NCBI GenBank assembly: GCA_964367905.1
Contig: CAYIZP010000026.1
Span: 1 to 44,703, forward strand
Reading direction: 5' to 3'
Origin: CAUPWF01 sp964367905
Lineage (GTDB): Bacteria; Bacillota; Clostridia; Lachnospirales; Lachnospiraceae
DNA length: 44,703 nucleotides
Position 1 is the first letter of the stretch, and every line of letters begins with the position of its first letter. This document shows, piece after piece, positions 40,899 to 44,703 of the stretch. Position numbers and translations under genes: made by a program. The notes beneath the pieces were generated by a model. The model had not been told where the DNA came from. It was given only the letters and a program-made list of their open reading frames with translations, and ran no database searches.

Positions 40899-41099
40899 CT
40901 AAACTGCTCCATCGCTATATCTTCTTTCTATTTTATCAAAAGTTTCATCAAAATCAGACAGATCGTAATTTTCTACATCCCGCAAGCCTTCATTAATAAA
41001 GTTCCTAATTTCCATTTGCGTCAAATCATTAGCTGTGTATAGATCACTTGCTAATCCTTTCATTTTAGTTATATCTTGTCTTACTATAGTAAATGGCAT
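40899..41099 (-). CDS. Small chimeric ORF with a macro-domain-like start
   Basis: A 66-codon ORF with AAGGAG six bases before the ATG at 41099. The first 14 residues (MPFTIVRQDITKMK) match the start of macro-domain ADP-ribose hydrolases, but the expected VDAIVNAAN does not follow. The rest (NEGLRDVENYDLSDFDETFD and KIERRYSDG) is acidic and helical and vaguely like the tail of type II antitoxins. It looks like a fusion of two gene fragments left by deletion. Whether it is translated into anything useful is unknown. Confidence 0.45.
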   Translation of the reverse strand: MPFTIVRQDITKMKGLASDLYTANDLTQMEIRNFINEGLRDVENYDLSDFDETFDKIERRYSDGAV

Positions 41100-41156
41100 A
41101 GGGTTCTCCTTCATATTCTTCTGTAATTATATCTTTTGCTTTCACTACCTACAGGT

Positions 41157-41732
41157 TTACGCAACATATCTTTTGGTTGCTCTGTACCACCCTCTAATTT
41201 TTTTCACCTCTAACAAAGATTTATTTTCATCTACTATTTTAATAAATAACTGTGATAATCCATCCCACTCCGTAATATCTCCTTGAGACTTCAAGGTCCA
41301 TCCTAACTGCTCTAACGTAAAATTGCTTTTAGCTGAATTATTTACCATAGATGTTGTTGCCCAATTTGCAACCTTATCTTCTCCCCCATGTGCAATTGGT
41401 ACGATATGATCTATCGTTGGTTGAAACTCCCAATAAGCCATATGGCATTCATCTGTTTTCCAGTGAGCCTGATACGGAAACTCTTTTGGCATTTTTTCTG
41501 ATAGCACACGTAGCATCCCAGGATTAATCAATTTATCCCCTGAATATCTATCTATAAATCCATCTCTAAAAAATTGCTCCATCATTACTTTCATTGTATA
41601 TGATCGCAGCACCTTTTTAATAGGTCTAAAAGGATACTTCTTATTGACTAATCCTTTTGCAGCACTGCACTCACCGATTTCAATTAGTTTTGCTACTTGT
41701 TTCAATATCTCTACTTTATTATCATTTAGCAT
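41157..41732 (-). CDS. HNH endonuclease
   Basis: A 191-residue protein with a C-terminal HNH nuclease motif: PTIDHIVPIAHGGEDKVANW followed by ATTSMVNNSAKSN (His, Asn and Asn/His as in the beta-beta-alpha metal fold). A helical N-terminus (VEILKQVAKLIEIGECSAAKG) may mediate target or partner contact. I do not recognise a named system. The ATG at 41732 has GAGG twelve bases upstream; a TTG three codons before is an alternative. It sits in the accessory region with the MazG-like gene and gene remnants, and could be a restriction-like or homing-like nuclease. Confidence 0.8.
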   Translation of the reverse strand: MLNDNKVEILKQVAKLIEIGECSAAKGLVNKKYPFRPIKKVLRSYTMKVMMEQFFRDGFIDRYSGDKLINPGMLRVLSEKMPKEFPYQAHWKTDECHMAYWEFQPTIDHIVPIAHGGEDKVANWATTSMVNNSAKSNFTLEQLGWTLKSQGDITEWDGLSQLFIKIVDENKSLLEVKKIRGWYRATKRYVA

Positions 41733-41866
41733 TCCTATCAACTTCCTCTCTAATAAAATATTAACCTTCTATAAATTCTGGTTCTTAACCAGAATAAAAT
41801 CCAAAATATTTCCAATCATTTCACGGGCGATAATATTGCGTAGATTCTTACGTTCCGTTCATTCTC

Positions 41867-41890
41867 AAAAAGTGTCGTCGACACTTTTTT
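41867..41890. terminator. Bidirectional terminator
   Basis: AAAAAGTGTCG and CGACACTTTTT pair over 11 bp with a 1-base centre, so the actual loop uses the inner bases; T runs follow in both directions. It overlaps the stop of the tiny ORF at 41889. Confidence 0.75.
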
Positions 41891-41945
41891 ATTCATTCAT
41901 ATAACGTCGCAACAAAATATCCATAGATCTTTTTGTCGATTCCAT
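41889..41945 (-). CDS. Possible 18-residue basic peptide
   Basis: An ORF of 18 codons (MESTKRSMDILLRRYMNE) with GAGGG six bases before the ATG and a terminator hairpin overlapping its stop codon. It would form one amphipathic basic helix. It starts 66 bases after the gene ending at 42011, so it could be the last cistron of that unit. The ribosome site plus exact terminator placement is the only evidence; no family is known to me. Confidence 0.35.
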   Translation of the reverse strand: MESTKRSMDILLRRYMNE

Positions 41946-42010
41946 ATTGTTCCCTCGCTATCAACTTCAACCATTTCACTCAAATGAATAATTTCGAGTA
42001 CTGTTATTAT

Positions 42011-42229
42011 TTACCCACATAGGAATTCATCTAAATCCATCAAAGCTTCCTTTAACTCTGGATTTTTCTCTCTTGAAATAATTTTTGAAAGCTCAATCAT
42101 TTCCCAATCTTCAACCTCACATTCCATACTATACGATAGTTCAACCAAATCTCCTAAGATTTTGCTTTTCTTCGTTTTCGAATGTGTCCTACAATATTCT
42201 TCAATAACTATTCTTGAATATTCCTGCAT
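42011..42229 (-). CDS. Small uncharacterised acidic protein
   Basis: A 72-residue helical, acidic protein (MQEYSRIVIEEYCRTHSKTK at the start, PELKEALMDLDEFLCG at the end). No family recognised. GAGG eight bases before the ATG at 42229 supports translation; a GTG three codons upstream is too near the site. It lies in a region of remnants, between the HNH nuclease and the tandem repeats, with no clear partner. Confidence 0.55.
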   Translation of the reverse strand: MQEYSRIVIEEYCRTHSKTKKSKILGDLVELSYSMECEVEDWEMIELSKIISREKNPELKEALMDLDEFLCG

Positions 42230-42376
42230 TTCAATCACCTCGTATTTTCTAGATATTCATCCTCTGATATCTCCACCATCTTGGTTCTATCTGCGTACTC
42301 GCTCCAAATATCCGATTAATCTCAATTCCTTCATATACTTTAACTATATTATTTTTCGTTGGCTCATTATAGGCTT

Positions 42377-42415
42377 GATTCTGCTGATTTTTCTGCTGAT
42401 TCTGCTGATTTTTCT
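42377..42415. repeat. 21-bp tandem repeat, about two copies
   Basis: GATTCTGCTGATTTTTCTGCT is repeated nearly twice in a row. It belongs to a 505-base stretch (42230-42734) without a supportable gene. Confidence 0.8.
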
Positions 42416-42465
42416 ATTGCATTCGTGGATTTCTAGACATCGAATTTCCACATTTGTAGCTATCA

Positions 42466-42513
42466 CATGAACCATGACACGAACTACGACATGAACTACG
42501 ACATAAACTACGA
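42466..42513. repeat. 12-bp tandem repeat, four copies
   Basis: Four units of the form CATGAACTACGA with one to three changes each (CATGAACCATGA, CACGAACTACGA, CATGAACTACGA, CATAAACTACGA). On the minus strand this gives an open frame of repeated Val-Val-Val-His/Tyr, which I take as a by-product of the repeat. Confidence 0.85.
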
Positions 42514-42580
42514 CATAGTCTGTCGCAATATATTCCAAGTACTACTTTTATTGAATCTTACTAGCTCTATTACACTTTGT

Positions 42581-42626
42581 TCTTTCGTAGTTCATTCGTA
42601 CTTTCTTTCGTACTTTCTTTCGTACT
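42581..42626. repeat. 12-bp tandem repeat TCTTTCGTACTT, about four copies
   Basis: Units TCTTTCGTAGT, TCATTCGTACTT, TCTTTCGTACTT and TCTTTCGTACT in a row. Same 12-bp period as the array 68 bases to the left but unrelated sequence. Confidence 0.85.
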
Positions 42627-42734
42627 CAGAAATTACTTAAGTACCCAGCAAAAATGTTGACGATTTTCTGACTCTCTTACAACAATATTTTCTGCCTTTA
42701 AACTAGCTAGAAGATTTCCTATTATTTTTGGGTT

Positions 42735-43712
42735 TTATTCGGTTTCAGGTTCAGTTTCAGGTATACTTTGGTCTATCGAATACACGGTGATAGACCGAAG
42801 GTTTATAAAATTATTACCTTGGTTTTCTCCATCTGTTCCAAAATATGGGCGAAGCTCAAGTGTTATATTGCCCTTCGGCAGTTTCATTGGAAAAGGCGAC
42901 AGCGAGGTATAAAGCGACCAATCGTCTATGCCGTCAGGCGAAGGCTCTGTCGTTGGGTCAAACCCCACCCACATGCTGTCTATATGGGTATTGTCTTGGT
43001 AAAAGTCAAACTGACCGTGCATCCATTCATAGTTTCCTGGGCGAGAATATTCGGCAGAAATGTAATATGTATCGTCGTTAGGGACAGAAAAATTCCAAGA
43101 TACTATGTTGCCGTCAATCCAGCCACCTAAGTTTTCTACGTTGTCAGAAGCCTCAAAAATTATGTCAGGGGCATAGGATAAACTTGCGGTTTCGGCTAAA
43201 AGCACGGTTTCAAACGGCTGGTCTATAACTTCTTCTGGGGCGAAAAACTCGTCAGTGTCCACTTTATGGAAATATCCCTCGAAATGTGGCATTAGAATTC
43301 CAGTCTCATCTTCTCTTTCAGGATTATAAGATATGGCTGGCACAGCAGTTCCTTCATCAGAGAATAGCTTAAGCTCTTTTTCTTGTTCATCGTATTCATA
43401 TGTGCCGTAGGTTATAGTGCTGTTTGAAGCATCGTCATCGTGAAGAAGGGCATAAGTTTCGTCGTCAAAAAATTCAAAGACAAATTTACCAGAGTCGCTG
43501 ACATTAGCATATGAACCGTCGTCCTGCTCGACCATACGGTTCCTTTCACCTTCATAGCCCCATGTGCCGATAAGCTCCTCGGAAGAAAGTTCTGGTTTAT
43601 CAACCTCTGCAATCGGTGGTGGAGGTGTTTCTTCAGAACAGGCTGTAAATAAAAGCATAGAAGATAGTAATGCAAAGACAAGTGCGATAAGTTTTGTAAA
43701 TTTGTTTTTCAT
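42735..43712 (-). CDS. Lipoprotein with a possible carbohydrate-binding domain
   Basis: A 325-residue lipoprotein. The signal peptide is KLIALVFALLSSMLLFT with lipobox Cys25 (LFTACSEE). A proline-rich linker follows, then a small beta domain (LIGTWGYEGERNRMVEQDDG; YALLHDDDASNSTITYGTYE) of the kind used by lipocalin-like or fit-to-template lipoproteins. The C-terminal half (WNFSVPNDDTYYISAEYSRP; ITLELRPYF) resembles a CBM6/35-like beta sandwich. Function unknown; it may bind sugar or the cell wall. The ATG at 43712 has GGAG eight bases upstream. The sequence is somewhat more GC-rich than its surroundings, which hints at separate origin. Confidence 0.72.
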   Translation of the reverse strand: MKNKFTKLIALVFALLSSMLLFTACSEETPPPPIAEVDKPELSSEELIGTWGYEGERNRMVEQDDGSYANVSDSGKFVFEFFDDETYALLHDDDASNSTITYGTYEYDEQEKELKLFSDEGTAVPAISYNPEREDETGILMPHFEGYFHKVDTDEFFAPEEVIDQPFETVLLAETASLSYAPDIIFEASDNVENLGGWIDGNIVSWNFSVPNDDTYYISAEYSRPGNYEWMHGQFDFYQDNTHIDSMWVGFDPTTEPSPDGIDDWSLYTSLSPFPMKLPKGNITLELRPYFGTDGENQGNNFINLRSITVYSIDQSIPETEPETE

Positions 43713-43968
43713 AATAAAATCTCCAATCTGTGCATAGCGTATTTTTAGCATTTCGCTCGTCCTTAGGCGAGGTTTTAAATTCAAAAGCTCTCTTTTAATA
43801 ATTACATACTATCATGAATTTTCAGAAAAAACAGTAGGAATTTTGTTTTCATCAAAATTTTATTTAAAAAGCAGAAAGGCGCAAAAAACGAGTAAACATA
43901 CTGCGTCTACTCGTCCCGTAAATGGAATATTTGGATTAGGGCACTGCCCATGCCTTCCCACGGCTCAA
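43713..43968. other. Non-coding stretch
   Basis: These 256 bases hold no ORF I can support. A short inverted pair CGAGTA/TACTCG lies at about 43889-43914. The minus-strand toxin relic ends at 43969. Confidence 0.5.
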
Positions 43969-44076
43969 CTATATTATATCATATTTATTTCTGTTTGCTA
44001 TAATTTTCCGAAAATTCCATCTATAATCAATATTTTTGCTTGCTCTCTTTAGAATTTTCACATTGTATTTATCCAA
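43969..44076 (-). pseudogene. RelE/ParE toxin relic paired with the antitoxin
   Basis: A frame starting at TTG 44076, overlapping the antitoxin stop by 8 bases and preceded by GGAGGAAGCAC. It reads DKYNVKILKRASKNID, the normal start of a RelE/ParE toxin, then diverges and stops after 35 codons. The catalytic part is missing. The overlap with the antitoxin is the usual arrangement of such pairs. Confidence 0.6.
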
Positions 44077-44305
44077 AGTGCTTCCTCCGCAAAGATAAAA
44101 GAGCCTCCTTAGCATCATACGCAATTCCCGATTCTGCATATTCTTCTTCTGATAGCTCTATTTCTCTATCAATTGCATAATCATCTTGCATACATTCATA
44201 GGCTTCAATACTCATTACAACTAAATCACCATAACCATTTTTAGTAATAAAAATAGTTTCGTTCTTTGCATGCCAAAGCTCAGATATTTCATTCCTGCCC
44301 CTCAA
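44069..44305 (-). pseudogene. Phd/YefM-type antitoxin, 5' end lost
   Basis: From codon 5 (44293) the frame reads NEISELWHAKNETIFITKNG, YGDLVVMSIEAYE, ending EALLSLRRKHFG, a Phd/YefM antitoxin missing about its first 10-12 residues (the usual MxxxPxSxLRNxY). Upstream the sequence changes abruptly to a hairpin that marks the edge of an IS91-like element. The open frame can only start at a TTG inside that hairpin (44305), with no ribosome site. So the DNA-binding N-terminus was cut by the insertion. Confidence 0.7.
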
Positions 44306-44703
44306 TCTTGAGGGGATATGGGCTTTCTTTTTGTTACGTTTTCCCTCATAATGTAATTATGAATCTATTACAATCCATTTTTAAAGACCATTATGAAGAA
44401 ATGATTTATCTTTTACATCCACGTTCTTCTATCATTGAAAACGTAGATAAAATGATTAACTGTGGTGACCCTGCCTTTGGTGGCGCAATGTACATTTGCC
44501 CTGATTGTAACGAACACAAATATGTCCCGTTCCGATGTAAGAGTCGTTTCTGCCCTACCTGTGGAAATATGTATTCTATTGACCGAACTACTGCTATGTC
44601 CTTCAAAATCATTCATGTACAACATCGCCATTGCGTTTTTACCATTGCTGATTCTTTGCGCTCTTTTTTCCTCGAAAACCGCTCCTTACTGAATTGCTTG
44701 TTT
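44294..44703 (+). mobile_element. IS91-like element, left end and start of transposase
   Basis: A perfect 8-bp palindrome CCCCTCAA-TC-TTGAGGGG (44298-44315) lies at the boundary with the cut antitoxin gene, and a zinc-binding transposase begins 44 bases further. IS91 elements move by rolling-circle replication and have hairpins near their ends and no terminal inverted repeats or target duplications. The right end is outside the window. The edge sequence CCTGCCCCTCAATCTTGA is nearly repeated at 31249-31265. Confidence 0.65.
44359..44703 (+). CDS. IS91-family transposase, N-terminal part
   Basis: An open frame of 115 codons from the ATG at 44359 to the window edge, without a stop. It reads MNLLQSIFKDHYEEMI and then the transposase zinc-binding domain: ICPDCNEHKYVPFRCKSRFC and CPTCGNMYS, with three Cys pairs, followed by HVQHRHCVFTIADSLRSFF. 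This matches the N-terminus of IS91-type (HUH, Y2) transposases; the catalytic domain lies beyond the edge. The 44 bases upstream have no strong ribosome site. Confidence 0.85.
   Translation, partial: MNLLQSIFKDHYEEMIYLLHPRSSIIENVDKMINCGDPAFGGAMYICPDCNEHKYVPFRCKSRFCPTCGNMYSIDRTTAMSFKIIHVQHRHCVFTIADSLRSFFLENRSLLNCLF

Noticed and set aside
42344..42538. Minus-strand open frame rich in Val-Val-Val-His/Tyr
   Set aside because: The frame is created by the 12-bp tandem repeat and the 21-bp repeat; no ribosome site and no protein-like composition.
42466..42626. Possible CRISPR array
   Set aside because: Repeats are directly adjacent 12-bp units without spacers, and no cas gene is present.
44406..44631. 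Minus-strand frames opposite the IS91-like transposase
   Set aside because: The plus strand encodes a clear zinc-binding transposase start; the minus frames have no ribosome site.

Overview
The window looks like chromosome of a low-GC, Gram-positive gut anaerobe, most likely a Clostridia/Lachnospiraceae member. The reasons are the AT-rich sequence, strong AGGAGG-type ribosome binding sites, lipobox lipoproteins, a YesMN-controlled sugar ABC locus, a Cys-type sulfatase and a queuine-salvage gene pair. The assignment is inference; there is no rRNA, tRNA or phylogenetic marker here. One 100-N scaffold gap (6446-6545) interrupts jetC.

Left part (1-3120, + strand): an autoregulated TetR repressor and a cation:proton antiporter whose C-terminus runs into the remains of a cytidylate-kinase-like domain, then a small zinc-ribbon protein. 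From 14312 down to 3143 nine genes read on the minus strand with almost no gaps: MATE exporter, DUF2130 protein, alkyltransferase-like protein without the active cysteine, membrane acyltransferase, YbaK-type deacylase, and the four genes of a Wadjet anti-plasmid system (jetA, jetB, jetC, jetD).

Middle part (14.4-29 kb): DNA-3-methyladenine glycosylase I, an esterase/lipase-fold hydrolase, a cupin, a HEAT-plus-methyltransferase protein, and a carbohydrate locus on the minus strand (YesM kinase, YesN regulator, solute-binding lipoprotein, two permeases, sulfatase, family 2 glycosidase). The sulfatase and glycosidase have no signal peptide, which suggests that a sulfated oligosaccharide is imported first and degraded inside the cell.

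Right-centre (29-37.7 kb): a queuine-salvage pair (radical SAM QueL-like enzyme and YhhQ-type transporter) behind a promoter, a preQ1-I riboswitch and a terminator; EttA; and a TcyP-type cystine transporter behind a short leader ORF with Cys-Met-Met and terminal Cys codons plus a terminator. A YHYH/Ig-like surface protein and an NTF2-like protein are each preceded by a consensus promoter and a terminator-like leader hairpin. At least four leaders in 6 kb look attenuated.

Right end (38-44.7 kb): a decaying accessory region. It holds an RNA-ligase-like gene with a frameshifted, internally deleted metallophosphoesterase, a MazG-like pyrophosphohydrolase coupled to the last 43 codons of a DUF2075-type ATPase, a RelE/ParE toxin stub, a macro-domain start stub, an HNH endonuclease, three 12- or 21-bp tandem arrays, a lipoprotein, and a Phd/RelE-type toxin-antitoxin pair broken where an IS91-like element begins. 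The element's transposase runs off the right edge.
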